Shown in pieces: positions 1 through 10,169 of a stretch of DNA of 64,000 nt. The stretch lies in assembly GCA_019391515.1 (NCBI GenBank), contig JAHXQP010000005.1:1-64000 (forward strand). Direction: 5' to 3'. The translations under genes and the position numbers were made by a program. The DNA comes from Clostridiaceae bacterium. Its GTDB lineage: Bacteria; Bacillota; Clostridia; Tissierellales; Sporanaerobacteraceae. Below the pieces are notes generated by a model. It was not told the DNA's origin and searched no databases. It was given only the letters and a program-made list of their open reading frames with translations. The stretch's first letter is position 1. Every line of letters begins with the position of its first letter.

Positions 1-1
1 T

Positions 2-241
2 GGAACAGCAGCAGGAGTATTATTTGGAAAGATAATGTACAAAAAAAGTGGAGGAAAGATAAATCCACTTATTGGGGCAGCAGGAGTATCAGCAGTTCCA
101 ATGGCGGCAAGGGTAGTACAGAAAGTAGGGCAAGAAGAAAATCCAGGAAACTTTTTACTTATGCATGCAATGGGGCCTAATGTTGCAGGAGTAATAGGTT
201 CAGCAGTAGCGGCAGGGTTATTGCTTATGTTCTTTAGTTAG
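2..241 (+). CDS. Na+-translocating decarboxylase beta subunit, C-terminal part
   Basis: Only the last 79 codons are present; the gene begins before the window. The segment reads [16 protein letters not shown], then [14 protein letters not shown], then [18 protein letters not shown], which is the conserved C-terminus of the OadB/GcdB/MmdB membrane subunit. That subunit couples decarboxylation of a biotin-bound carboxyl group to Na+ export. The sequence here does not tell whether the substrate is oxaloacetate, methylmalonyl-CoA or glutaconyl-CoA. The next gene, 19 bp downstream on the same strand, is a dicarboxylate permease, consistent with a role in organic-acid metabolism. Confidence 0.9.
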   Translation, partial: GTAAGVLFGKIMYKKSGGKINPLIGAAGVSAVPMAARVVQKVGQEENPGNFLLMHAMGPNVAGVIGSAVAAGLLLMFFS

Positions 242-260
242 TCTAAGGAGGAGATTATAT

Positions 261-1493
261 ATGGAGATTATTACATTGCTAGCCTTAGTATTAGCTATAC
301 TTATAGGATTTAAAAAAGATTTAAACACAGGATTAGTAAGTATTTTAATGGCTTTTGTAGTAGGACATTTTATGTTGGGTTTAGAAGGAAAAGAAATTGT
401 ATCAGGTTGGCCGACAGATCTTTTTTTCATATTGTTGGGAATGACATTGTTATTTGGAATAGCTAAAGCAAATGGAACATTGATATTAATAACGAAAAAG
501 ATATCTAGTTTAGCTAGAGGTAATACCAAACTTTTACCAATCATATTTTTTGTACTAACAGGAGTTATAGCTGGAATAGGGCCAGGAAATATAGCGGCTG
601 TTGCTTTAATGTCACCTATAGCCATGGAACTAACCGATTCAGAAGACATTCCTGAGATACTTATGGCTACTATGATCATTTCAGGCTCATTGGCAGGGGC
701 TTTATCTCCATTAGCTCCAACAGGAATAATAGCTATAAATTTAGCAATGGAACAGGGACTAGAGGTCACTAAAAGTATATTTTTAAGTTGTATTTCTACA
801 TCAATTATAATGGGAGTATTATTCTATTTTGTATTCGGAGGGCATAAACTTAAAAAAAAGAATGTGATAATTCGCAATATTCAAAATCTTAACAAAGAAC
901 AAAAAATAACATCCCTCATAATATTACTAGTGATAATAGGGATATTAGTATTTAAAATAGATATAGGGTTAATAGCTTTTTCTGGTGCAGTAGTGCTTCT
1001 ACTATTAGGAGTGGTAGATGAAAAAGATGCTATAGATGAAGTGCCTTGGGGGACTCTAATATTAGTATCAGGGGTAGCGGTATTGGTAAATGTAGTAGGA
1101 ATAGGGGGAGGAATAGATTTTTTATCAGGTTTTCTAGCTAGGATTATGGGCGAGAAAACTGCAACATCAATTATGGCAATCACAGCGGGACTTATGTCAG
1201 CTGTTTCTAGTGCCTCTGGAGTAGTTCTTCCTACATTAATACCTACTATTCCTAAAATATCTATGGAAATAGGGGGAACCATGAATGAAATAGCATTAGT
1301 ATCTGCCATTGTTGTAGGAGCCCACACAGTTACTTTTAGTCCATTATCAACATTAGGAGCTATAGCATTGTCTTCTTCTACAGAGAAAACAGATAAACAA
1401 AAGTTTTTCGGGCAATTATTAGCAGTAGGACTTTTATCAGTACTGCTTGCTGGAATATTAGGTCTATTAGGACTGTACAATATTTGGAGTTAA
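261..1493 (+). CDS. MatC-type dicarboxylate permease
   Basis: A 410-residue protein of about 10-12 hydrophobic segments. The first ~140 residues resemble the MatC N-terminal family (dicarboxylate carrier), with the stretch SGWPTDLFFILLGMTLLFG followed by AKANGTL and GPGNIAAVALMSP. The C-terminal half has the glycine/serine-rich SSASGVVLPTLIPTIP and HTVTFSPLSTLGA stretches seen in ion-coupled carboxylate carriers. It probably imports malonate, succinate or a related diacid; the exact substrate is unknown. AAGGAGG lies just before the ATG. The position behind the decarboxylase subunit suggests uptake and decarboxylation of the same acid, by inference. Confidence 0.75.
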   Translation: MEIITLLALVLAILIGFKKDLNTGLVSILMAFVVGHFMLGLEGKEIVSGWPTDLFFILLGMTLLFGIAKANGTLILITKKISSLARGNTKLLPIIFFVLTGVIAGIGPGNIAAVALMSPIAMELTDSEDIPEILMATMIISGSLAGALSPLAPTGIIAINLAMEQGLEVTKSIFLSCISTSIIMGVLFYFVFGGHKLKKKNVIIRNIQNLNKEQKITSLIILLVIIGILVFKIDIGLIAFSGAVVLLLLGVVDEKDAIDEVPWGTLILVSGVAVLVNVVGIGGGIDFLSGFLARIMGEKTATSIMAITAGLMSAVSSASGVVLPTLIPTIPKISMEIGGTMNEIALVSAIVVGAHTVTFSPLSTLGAIALSSSTEKTDKQKFFGQLLAVGLLSVLLAGILGLLGLYNIWS

Positions 1494-1503
1494 GTGAAAT
1501 AAA

Positions 1504-1560
1504 TAAAATATTGCCAACCTTTTAATAAACAAAACTTTTAAGGGTTGGCAATATTTTTTA
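1504..1560 (+). terminator. Rho-independent terminator after the permease
   Basis: A long inverted repeat (AAATATTGCCAACC ... GGTTGGCAATATTT) with an intervening loop is followed by a T-rich run. It closes the decarboxylase/permease unit and separates it from the GntR operon. Confidence 0.85.
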
Positions 1561-1568
1561 TTTTTGTA

Positions 1569-1613
1569 TTGAAAAATACCATCTACATGTTATATAATGT
1601 ATATAACATGTAG
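1569..1613 (+). promoter_or_regulatory. Promoter overlapped by a palindromic YtrA-type operator
   Basis: TTGAAA at 1569-1574 and TATAAT at 1593-1598 are separated by 18 bp. A perfect inverted repeat covers 1583-1613: arms CTACATGTTATATA and TATATAACATGTAG, 14 bp each, with 3 bp between. The left arm contains most of the -10 element, so a bound dimer would block transcription. The GntR gene starts 15 bp downstream, so autoregulation of this operon is the simple reading. Confidence 0.8.
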
Positions 1614-1627
1614 AAAGGAAGAGACAT

Positions 1628-2032
1628 ATGATTATAAAAATAGATTTTGAATCGGAAATACCTATATATGAACAGTTAAAAAGACAAATAATTCAAGGCA
1701 TAGCAAAGGGGGATTTGGCTAAAGGGGAAGAGTTGCCATCTGTTAGACAATTGGCAGAAGATATAGGAATAAATCTTCACACTGTAAATAAATCCTACAA
1801 TCTCTTAAAAGATGAAGGCTATCTAGTTGTGGATAGAAGAAAAGGAACTAGGGTTAGTGACACTATGCCAGAGCCTAATGAAAAGTATATTGATAATTTA
1901 AAAGAAGAAATAGGATATATTTCAGCAGATGCTTATTGTAAAGGTATCAGAAAAGAAGAGTTTTTAAGTATTTGTGAAAAATATTTTGATAATTTCATTG
2001 CCAATGGAGAGGATGAATCTAATGGAAGATAA
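1628..2032 (+). CDS. GntR-family regulator, YtrA subfamily
   Basis: 134 residues: an N-terminal winged helix (IPIYEQLKRQIIQGIAKGDL, then LPSVRQLAEDIGINLHTVNKSYNLL and GYLVVDRRKGTRV) followed by a short ~50-residue tail. The small C-terminal part is typical of YtrA, which lacks the big ligand domain of other GntR proteins and generally controls neighbouring ABC transporters. It heads an operon with a membrane protein and an ABC exporter and has a strong palindrome at its own promoter. The effector is not evident; YtrA regulators often respond to cell-wall stress, so that is the best guess. Confidence 0.9.
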   Translation: MIIKIDFESEIPIYEQLKRQIIQGIAKGDLAKGEELPSVRQLAEDIGINLHTVNKSYNLLKDEGYLVVDRRKGTRVSDTMPEPNEKYIDNLKEEIGYISADAYCKGIRKEEFLSICEKYFDNFIANGEDESNGR

Positions 2033-3125
2033 GATCTATATTGTTATTATGAACTTATTTATCTATGTAGTTTTATTAATTATGCAAATTTTAACTCCTA
2101 AAATGACTAGAAAAAATATATATTTTGGAATTAGAATACCAGAAGAAGAGCTAAATAATGAAGAACTTAAAAAGATATATAAAACTTATATAATAGAAAA
2201 TATTCTTATAAGTATTCCATCTATAGCCTTACTTTCTTATTGGACTTATAATTCTAACAGTCCAATAGTTGTTACTTTAACAATCTTTATTTATATAGGT
2301 ATATTGTTTTTGGTATATTTACATGGAAATAATAAAATAAAGAAATTAAAAGAAGAAAAAGAATGGAAAGGATTTAAAGATGAGGTTGTGGTAGATTTAA
2401 AATTTAGTAAAAATAGAGCTAGTGCAGCAAGTATATCATCTTGGTGGTTTTTAATTCCAGTAGGTATAGCTTTAATCAATCTAATAGTCGGATTAAATAT
2501 ATCTTCAAATTTACCTGAAAGAATTCCAACAAATTGGGATTTCCAAGGAAATATAACAGGGTATATGGATAAAAATTTCTTCATATGGTTTATGCCTTTA
2601 GTCCAGCTAGGAATGGCAGGAACAATGTTTTTTGTTTGTAAAATTATAGGATGGTCAAAACAAGAGATAAGTGCTAAAAACCCTAAGGAATCAGTAAAGA
2701 GAAATATTATATTTAGAAGAATTTGGTCTATATATATTTTAGTTACAAATATAGTTTTAAATATCCTGTTTACTTTAGCTAGCTTTTACTCTTTTGGAAT
2801 AATAGGAGGAAGTATAAATATTATTATGGTCCTATTTTTCATATTTACAGGCCTTATTATATTATCAAGTATTATTATTTCCATAAAGGTAGGTCAAGGA
2901 GGTAGTAGACTAGAATTTGATGAACATTATGAAGAGAGAAATAGGGATGATGATAGGTTTTGGAAGCTAGGAAATTCTATATACTACAATCCAGAAGATC
3001 CAGCTTTATTTATTGAAAAAAGATTTGGAGTAGGTTGGACTGTCAATGTAGGTAGACCTTTAGGCATATTTCTCATGATCATTCCCCTTATAATTATTGT
3101 ATTTACATTATTATTAGTTTCATAG
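2022..3125 (+). CDS. DUF1648/DUF5808 membrane protein
   Basis: 367 residues if started at ATG 2022, which has GGAGAGG at 2006-2012; the gene overlaps the regulator by 11 bp, suggesting translational coupling. Multiple membrane segments. The central block with SNLPERIPTNWDFQGN is the DUF1648 signature (SdpI-like immunity/signalling proteins). The end (FWKLGNSIYYNPEDPALF, KRFGVGWTVN) is DUF5808-like. Such proteins are common beside GntR regulators and ABC exporters in Firmicutes. Its precise role is unknown; a membrane sensor or immunity role is inference. Confidence 0.75.
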   Translation: MEDKIYIVIMNLFIYVVLLIMQILTPKMTRKNIYFGIRIPEEELNNEELKKIYKTYIIENILISIPSIALLSYWTYNSNSPIVVTLTIFIYIGILFLVYLHGNNKIKKLKEEKEWKGFKDEVVVDLKFSKNRASAASISSWWFLIPVGIALINLIVGLNISSNLPERIPTNWDFQGNITGYMDKNFFIWFMPLVQLGMAGTMFFVCKIIGWSKQEISAKNPKESVKRNIIFRRIWSIYILVTNIVLNILFTLASFYSFGIIGGSINIIMVLFFIFTGLIILSSIIISIKVGQGGSRLEFDEHYEERNRDDDRFWKLGNSIYYNPEDPALFIEKRFGVGWTVNVGRPLGIFLMIIPLIIIVFTLLLVS

Positions 3126-3151
3126 TAAATAAAATTAGGAGGTGTATCTTT

Positions 3152-3877
3152 TTGTTAAAATTAGAAGGAGTATCAAAAACTTATGATAAAGGTAAAGTAA
3201 AGGCTGTAGATAATATAAATTTAGAAATAAAGTCAGGGGAGATATTTGGTTTTTTAGGTCCTAATGGTGCTGGAAAAACTACTACTATAAAAATGATAGT
3301 AGGACTTTTAAAACCTGATAGTGGAAAGATAACTATAAATGGATTAGATATATGGAAAGAACCTATATCTGCTAAAAAACAAATAAGCTATGTGCCAGAT
3401 ACTCCTGAAATTTACAACAAATTAAAAGGAATAGAGTATTTAAATTTTATTTCTGACATGTATGATATACCAAAAGGGATAAGAGAAGAAAGGATGAAAA
3501 GGTATTTAGAAATATTCAAACTAGAAAAAGCAGTAGGAGATTTAATAGAAAGTTATTCCCATGGTATGAAGCAAAAGTTGGTTCTTACCTCAGCCCTTCT
3601 ACATGATCCAGAAGTATTTATTCTTGATGAACCAATGGTAGGATTAGATCCTAAGTCTTCTTTCCAATTAAAGAAAATAATGAGGGAGAGATGTGATGAA
3701 GGGAAAACTGTATTCTTTTCTACCCATGTTTTAGAAGTAGCAGAAAAAATATGTGATAGATTGGCAATTATTAATAATGGAAAAATAATTGCTCTTGGTA
3801 CTATGGAAGAATTAAAGAGTCATGCTGAAAGCAGCCAATCATTAGAAAATATATTTTTGGAGTTGACAGAACAATGA
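3152..3877 (+). CDS. ABC transporter ATP-binding protein
   Basis: 241 residues. Walker A GPNGAGKTTT, signature SYSHGMKQKL, Walker B VFILDEP and the H-loop FFSTHVLEV are all present, so the protein should be an active ATPase. TTG start at 3152 with AGGAGG at 3137-3142. It overlaps the following permease by 4 bp (ATGA), so the two are coupled. The partner permease and the YtrA-like regulator suggest an exporter. The substrate cannot be read from the sequence. Confidence 0.9.
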   Translation: MLKLEGVSKTYDKGKVKAVDNINLEIKSGEIFGFLGPNGAGKTTTIKMIVGLLKPDSGKITINGLDIWKEPISAKKQISYVPDTPEIYNKLKGIEYLNFISDMYDIPKGIREERMKRYLEIFKLEKAVGDLIESYSHGMKQKLVLTSALLHDPEVFILDEPMVGLDPKSSFQLKKIMRERCDEGKTVFFSTHVLEVAEKICDRLAIINNGKIIALGTMEELKSHAESSQSLENIFLELTEQ

Positions 3878-5547
3878 GAAAGTTATTTTCCTTAATTAAA
3901 ACCGATTTAAATATGACTTTTGGTTTGTCTTCTTTATCTTTTAAAGCTAAAGAGAAACAGGAAAGGTGGAAATTTATTTTAATTGTAGTAGTTATGTTTT
4001 CTTTAATACCTTTTTATAGGTTATTTGTAAGCTGGTTGCTAAAAATCTATACAGGGCTAAGCATGTTGAATCAAGAAGGCTCCTTTATGTTAATAGGAAT
4101 TTTATATTCCCAATTGATAGTGTTTATTTTGGGAATAGTCCATGTAATGTCTAAATATTATTTTTCAAATGATCTAAATATTTTAGTTCCTGCGCCAATA
4201 AAATCTAGTTTTATAATTGGAAGTAAATTTATAAGCATATGTATAAGCCAATATATATCTCAATTGGTACTTACCTTACCTTTTATAATAATATATGGAA
4301 TAAAATCTCAATTAGGATTTTTATTTTGGATATATAGTTTTATAATATTTTTAACACTACCTATAATTCCTTTATCATTTTCATCTATTATAGTTATGTT
4401 TTTTATGAAATATACTAATATTAAAGGAAAGAAAGATTTAATAAGAGGAATAGGATATTTTTTATTAATAGGCATTATTGTATTTTTACAGTTAAAGATT
4501 CAATCTCTAGGAAATAATATAGAAATTGGAGGAGAACAGTATCTAAATAAACTTTTAGCAGACAATTCTATATTAATTAAGAATATTGGAAAGAGTTTTC
4601 CACCAAGTATAATAGGAACTTTTGCCTTAGTAAGAAGCAATAGCTTTAATGGATTTTTAAATTTAATATTATTTATATCAATATCAATAGGGAGCTTTAT
4701 ATTATTGTTATTTATAAGTGAAAAAATATTTTTCTCTGGACTTATTGGAAGTTCTGAAATGGCTTTTAAGAAAAGCAGTTTACAAGAGAAAACTATTAAA
4801 GATTCTTTTGCCAAATCATATCCACAATATATATCTATATTTTTAAAAGAAATAAAAATGTTGTTTAGAACACCAATCTATCTTTTTAACTCTATAGGCG
4901 GAGTGATAATAATCCCTATAGTATTAGTTATGACAACTATTATAAATGGAAAGGGGAGTTTTGGAGCAATTAGTGGAGAGATAGAAGACCAAACACATTT
5001 AATAACATTGTTTGGAATAGGTCTTATATCTTTATTAGGTATGACTAATTCTGTAGGATGTACAACTTTTTCAAGAGAAGGTAAAAACTTTTGGATATCA
5101 AGGGTAATACCTGTAAAGGTTGAACACCAGATTATTGGGAAGATATTATCTTCTTTATTTATACAGTTGATAGCTATTGCAGCTTTTATTATAAGCATAT
5201 CATTTATATTTGATCTAACTCTGACTAATATATTAGGTATAGTTTTTCTTGGATTATTAGGAAGTATTCCTATGACAGAACTAGGTATGATAGTAGATAT
5301 AATGAGACCTTTATTAGTTTGGGATAATCCACAAAAAGCTATGAAAGAAAATTTAAATGTTATCCTCGGTATGGTAGTAGGAATATTATATTTACTTGTT
5401 ATAGGAATGATAGTATTTTATTATATTACGAAATTAGAATTAAATATAATTTACTTTATAATAACTACCATATTTATTTTGTCCTCATTTCTTCTATTTG
5501 TTTGGCTTAAAAAACTTTGTATAAGTCAATTTTCAAATATAGAATAG
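3874..5547 (+). CDS. ABC exporter permease subunit
   Basis: 557 residues with about 12 hydrophobic segments and no recognisable enzymatic motif. Translation starts inside the ATPase stop codon (ATGA). It resembles the large ABC-2-like permeases of the type also seen at 56897-58552, which pairs likewise with an ATPase. Last gene of the YtrA operon, closed by a perfect palindromic terminator 1 bp after the stop. Confidence 0.75.
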   Translation: MRKLFSLIKTDLNMTFGLSSLSFKAKEKQERWKFILIVVVMFSLIPFYRLFVSWLLKIYTGLSMLNQEGSFMLIGILYSQLIVFILGIVHVMSKYYFSNDLNILVPAPIKSSFIIGSKFISICISQYISQLVLTLPFIIIYGIKSQLGFLFWIYSFIIFLTLPIIPLSFSSIIVMFFMKYTNIKGKKDLIRGIGYFLLIGIIVFLQLKIQSLGNNIEIGGEQYLNKLLADNSILIKNIGKSFPPSIIGTFALVRSNSFNGFLNLILFISISIGSFILLLFISEKIFFSGLIGSSEMAFKKSSLQEKTIKDSFAKSYPQYISIFLKEIKMLFRTPIYLFNSIGGVIIIPIVLVMTTIINGKGSFGAISGEIEDQTHLITLFGIGLISLLGMTNSVGCTTFSREGKNFWISRVIPVKVEHQIIGKILSSLFIQLIAIAAFIISISFIFDLTLTNILGIVFLGLLGSIPMTELGMIVDIMRPLLVWDNPQKAMKENLNVILGMVVGILYLLVIGMIVFYYITKLELNIIYFIITTIFILSSFLLFVWLKKLCISQFSNIE

Positions 5548-5589
5548 TACAATAAAACATCTACTAAGCTTAGTAGATGTTTTATTGTA
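5548..5589 (+). terminator. Perfect 42-bp palindrome, bidirectional terminator
   Basis: Arms of 21 nt meet at AAGCTT with no spacer; the left arm begins TACAATAAAACATC. The T/A-rich ends would give a U-tract in both directions. It directly follows the permease stop. Between here and the glycerol promoter (5590-5762) I see no gene. Confidence 0.85.
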
Positions 5590-5762
5590 TAAAAAGTTAC
5601 TATATCTCATATAAGAAGATTTTGAAGTTCATACAATATTCACTGATGCTTTTTTCATAAAATGAAAAAAGTCATAAATAAAAAACCAAAGAATATACTT
5701 AATATATACCAAACTATCCATATCTATAAATATAGTTCTACAGCATTATTTCCATGAATTAC

Positions 5763-5872
5763 TTTACAAAAGAAAATACAGTTGATATAATAAAAATAAA
5801 TAAATATTGTTGGAGACTATGAGAGAAAACATCAAAAAACCTATTAATAGTAGGTTTAATTGATGTTTTTTT
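5763..5872 (+). promoter_or_regulatory. glp promoter and GlpP-type leader terminator
   Basis: TTTACA (5763-5768), a 17-bp spacer and TATAAT (5786-5791) preceded by TG, an extended -10. The transcript would begin near 5798. A terminator follows at 5826-5872: ACATCA pairs with TGATGT, enclosing AAACCT/AGGTTT, and runs into TTTTTTT. The next gene is the glycerol-3-phosphate-dependent antiterminator GlpP, so read-through here is probably controlled by GlpP itself. In Bacillus the controlled leader lies after glpP, before glpFK. Confidence 0.75.
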
Positions 5873-5959
5873 GTTTCATGATTTAAAGATTGAGAAAATT
5901 TTAAAAAATGAAATAAATGTCATTATTATTTCATATATTTCATATTGGGGGGCCTTAAT

Positions 5960-6526
5960 ATGAGCAAAGATTTTTTTGATAGGGTAGGAATCAATCCTAT
6001 AATAGCAGCAGTGAATCACTCTAATAAATTAGACAAGGCACTTCATTCACCATGTGAAAACATTTTCTTATTAACTGGCAATATTCTAACTATAGAAGAG
6101 GTTGTAAAGAAGATTAAACTTAAGGATAAAGGTGTATATGTCCATGTAGATTTAATTGAAGGCATTTCAAAAGATATCTGGGGACTTAAGTATCTAGTTA
6201 ACAAAATAAAGCCAGATGGCATTATTACAACCAAAAATAATTTAGTTAAATTTTCTAGGGAGTTAAATATCTTTACTATTCAAAGACTCTTTATGTTAGA
6301 TTCTTTGTCACTGGATTCAGGTATTAGGTCCATAAGAGAGAGTAAGCCTAATGCAGTAGAAATACTTCCTGGAATAATGCCAAAGGTAGTAAGAGAAATA
6401 TCAAAACGGAGCAATATACCTATTATAACTGGGGGGTTGATAAGAGAGAAAGAGGATGTTATAAATAGTATTGGCTCAGGTGCAGTAGCAGTATCTACTA
6501 GCAATGAAGAAGTTTGGTATATGTAA
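5960..6526 (+). CDS. glpP: Glycerol-3-phosphate-responsive antiterminator GlpP
   Basis: 188 residues from ATG 5960, chosen because GGGGGG lies 7 nt upstream; a longer reading from TTG 5945 lacks a site. The conserved blocks VHVDLIEGI, KPDGIITTKNNL, FTIQRLFMLDS, EILPGIMPKV and IPIITGGLIRE match the GlpP family, a TIM-barrel-like RNA-binding protein that lets polymerase pass a leader terminator when glycerol-3-phosphate is bound. First gene of glpPFK, with its own terminator-containing leader upstream, so feed-forward control is likely. Confidence 0.92.
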   Translation: MSKDFFDRVGINPIIAAVNHSNKLDKALHSPCENIFLLTGNILTIEEVVKKIKLKDKGVYVHVDLIEGISKDIWGLKYLVNKIKPDGIITTKNNLVKFSRELNIFTIQRLFMLDSLSLDSGIRSIRESKPNAVEILPGIMPKVVREISKRSNIPIITGGLIREKEDVINSIGSGAVAVSTSNEEVWYM

Positions 6527-6616
6527 ATTTTAAGGAGGTGATTTTGAAAGGCATTAGGGTTATGAAATTATTTACAAAAGGGTTATTAACTACGAATTTT
6601 AAAGGAGGGATAGGCC

Positions 6617-7345
6617 ATGACAAACATGGCTATGTATTCAGCGGAATTTTTTGGGACATTAATTTTAATTTTATTAGGAGATGGCGTAGTTGCTAACGTT
6701 TCATTGAATAAATCTAAAGGAGAAGGCGGTGGATGGATAGTTGTAACAGCTGCTTGGGGACTTGCAGTAGCAGTAGCAGCCTATACTACAGGATGGGTAA
6801 GTGGAGCACATTTAAATCCAGCAGTGACAATTGGTATGGCAGTTGCAGGAAATATTGATTGGGCATTAGTTCCAGGATATATAATTTTCCAAATATTAGG
6901 TGCCATAGTAGGAGCATTCCTTGTTTATTCAACATTTAAAGATCATTTTGCAGCTACAGATGATGCAGATGTTAAACTTGGAGTATTCTGTACAGCACCA
7001 GCTATTAGAAATTATGGAAGAAACTTTATAACAGAAGTTATAGGTACAGCAGTACTTGTAGGTGGAATAATGGGAATTAACAATGCAAATAATGAAGTTG
7101 GAGCATTAAGTGCTTTATTAGCAGGATTTTTAGTTTGGGTTATAGGTTTAAGTTTAGGTGGACCAACAGGATATGCAATCAACCCAGCTAGAGATTTAGG
7201 CCCAAGAATAGCTCATGCTATTTTACCAATACCAGGAAAGAGAGATTCTGATTGGTCTTATGCACATATACCTGTTATTGGACCTATTGTAGGTGGAATA
7301 CTTGGAGCATTAATTTATATGTTCTTCTCAAATATGTGGGTATAA
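6617..7345 (+). CDS. glpF: Glycerol facilitator (aquaglyceroporin)
   Basis: 242 residues, MIP family. Both pore motifs are present: HLNPAVTIG in the first half and YAINPARDLGPR in the second; the Asp after NPAR is typical of glycerol-conducting members. Six membrane segments plus two half-helices fit the length. AAAGGAGGG precedes ATG 6617. Lies between glpP and glpK and should admit glycerol for phosphorylation. A second Shine-Dalgarno (6532-6540) in the 90-bp gap after glpP precedes a TTG frame that runs into glpF out of register. Confidence 0.93.
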   Translation: MTNMAMYSAEFFGTLILILLGDGVVANVSLNKSKGEGGGWIVVTAAWGLAVAVAAYTTGWVSGAHLNPAVTIGMAVAGNIDWALVPGYIIFQILGAIVGAFLVYSTFKDHFAATDDADVKLGVFCTAPAIRNYGRNFITEVIGTAVLVGGIMGINNANNEVGALSALLAGFLVWVIGLSLGGPTGYAINPARDLGPRIAHAILPIPGKRDSDWSYAHIPVIGPIVGGILGALIYMFFSNMWV

Positions 7346-7370
7346 GCTATATTTTATATTATAATGTTAG

Positions 7371-8903
<1,533 letters not shown>

Positions 8904-8926
8904 TATATCTTATTGATCTATAATAT

Positions 8927-8986
8927 ACTCCCTTTATGATATACAGATTAGATAAAAAATCTAAATATCATAAGGGGAGTGTTTTT
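8927..8986 (+). terminator. Terminator after glpK
   Basis: ACTCCCTTTATGATAT (8927-8942) pairs with ATATCATAAGGGGAGT (8965-8980), with one G-U, followed by GTTTTTA. It ends the glycerol operon. From 8987 to 9128 I see nothing codable. Confidence 0.85.
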
Positions 8987-9128
8987 ATGTTTAAACATAG
9001 AAGTTAAAGTTGATATATTAAAAATGCATTAATATAGATTATTTTTATAAATATCTGCCAAAGAAAGCTATTTATGTGGTATCATATTTATATAACTCCT
9101 TTCAGGTTTTGGTGGATTTGTTGCTTGA

Positions 9129-9221
9129 CACTTCAATTTTACCATAAATTTGTGAGGAGTTATATTATTTTATGAGAAAAATATCCAGTATTTATACGGG
9201 TTACGGCGTTTCATAAACGCT
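9129..9221 (+). repeat. Leader-like direct repeat, copy 1
   Basis: Matches 9992-10084 without indels (offset 863). It contains GTGAGGAG, a 14-codon frame from ATG 9172 to TAA 9216 (MRKISSIYTGYGVS), and a hairpin GGCGTTT-CAT-AAACGCT at 9205-9221 overlapping its end. A membrane-protein gene starts 34 bp later. Short peptide plus hairpin before a membrane gene resembles translation-controlled attenuators. An alternative is that it is the decayed end of a protein gene: another frame reads LQFYHKFVRSYIIL and then stops. Confidence 0.55.
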
Positions 9222-9254
9222 TAATATAATATGATGTGGAAAGGAATGAGAATA

Positions 9255-9680
9255 ATGAATAAAAGAATATGTATTATTTCAAATATATGTTTATTATTGT
9301 GGTTCTTTTTAGATATGATAGGAATGAATATTAATGGAAATATTTTAGTAACTAGATCTTACAAAGATGATGGAATATTTTTTATTATATTTTTAGCTTT
9401 GTTTATTTTGTTTATTGTAAAAGAAAGAATTGGAAAATACTTTTTAACAGCTTGGCTATTTATGTGGTTTTTAGCTCAATTTTTATCTCATTGGTACTTT
9501 ACCATATTTGGACCATCAGAAGGGAAAGTTAGCTATTTTGCCGATACTATAAAATTAATACCATCATTTAATATCTATATACCTGATTTATATCATATGA
9601 TACTTCATATATTAATTTTGATTTCCTTGGCAAATATGATAGTTTTTTGTATAGGTATTAGAAGGAAACAGAATAGTTAA
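9255..9680 (+). CDS. Hypothetical four-helix membrane protein
   Basis: 141 residues from ATG 9255, preferred because GGAAAGGAATGAG lies directly upstream; an in-frame ATG at 9231 has no site. Four hydrophobic segments (around residues 6-22, 45-60, 68-85, 115-135). No family recognised. It stands alone behind copy 1 of the leader-like repeat. Confidence 0.6.
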   Translation: MNKRICIISNICLLLWFFLDMIGMNINGNILVTRSYKDDGIFFIIFLALFILFIVKERIGKYFLTAWLFMWFLAQFLSHWYFTIFGPSEGKVSYFADTIKLIPSFNIYIPDLYHMILHILILISLANMIVFCIGIRRKQNS

Positions 9681-9712
9681 TGTAAATAGAAGTGTAAAAG
9701 TTAGTAAGTTCA

Positions 9713-9979
9713 TTGGAATCTATTGGAGAATTGGAACCATTTGCCTTTGTTACTAACATAAATACTTTAGAAAAAATACATTTAGGGGAAATGACAGATA
9801 TGGGAAGAGAATATTGGAATGATAAAACCCCATTGGATTTTATGAATCCTGAAAAGATGTCACAAAATATTAATATATTTAAATTTATCTTCAGTTACTT
9901 TATTTTAGATCAACTAAAAAAATTAAATCGGGAAAGGAACATGCCCGAATTGTTCATGGTGGATACGCTATTCCTATGA
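9713..9979 (+). CDS. Hypothetical protein or gene fragment
   Basis: 88 residues starting from TTG 9713 without a convincing ribosome site. Not recognised. After the stop, a +2 frame continues with HGGYAIPMIYYKALQFYHKS into repeat copy 2, which suggests this is a frameshifted remnant of a larger protein rather than an intact gene. Confidence 0.3.
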   Translation: MESIGELEPFAFVTNINTLEKIHLGEMTDMGREYWNDKTPLDFMNPEKMSQNINIFKFIFSYFILDQLKKLNRERNMPELFMVDTLFL

Positions 9980-9991
9980 TTTATTATAAGG

Positions 9992-10090
9992 CACTTCAAT
10001 TTTACCATAAATCTGTGAGGAGTTATATTATTTTATGAGAAAAATATCTCGTATTTGTACAGGTTATGGCGTTTTACAAACGCCTATTAT
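9992..10090 (+). repeat. Leader-like direct repeat, copy 2
   Basis: Second copy of 9129-9221. The short frame starts at ATG 10035 (MRKISRICTGYGVLQTPIIF...) and here stays open to TGA 10155-10157, just inside the ribosome site of the MFS gene. The hairpin is stronger, GGCGTTT-TAC-AAACGCC (10068-10084), and is followed by TATTATTTTTTAT, so it looks like an intrinsic attenuator. Several differences between the copies are synonymous in this frame. Confidence 0.55.
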
Positions 10091-10169
10091 TTTTTATAAT
10101 AAAAGGAGAAACAATATATTTAATTATGGATATAAATACTATAAAAATTTTACATGAAGGAGGTGTTGT

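Noticed and set aside
218-1480. Long open frames on the minus strand opposite the permease
   Set aside because: They mirror the hydrophobic codon pattern of the plus-strand gene, have no ribosome sites, and match no family. The same applies to reverse frames over 4500-5198, 14404-14757 and 55415-56216.
6544-6696. TTG frame after a strong ribosome site between glpP and glpF
   Set aside because: It runs out of register into glpF and resembles nothing; the site may instead help ribosomes re-initiate at glpF. Kept as a note only.
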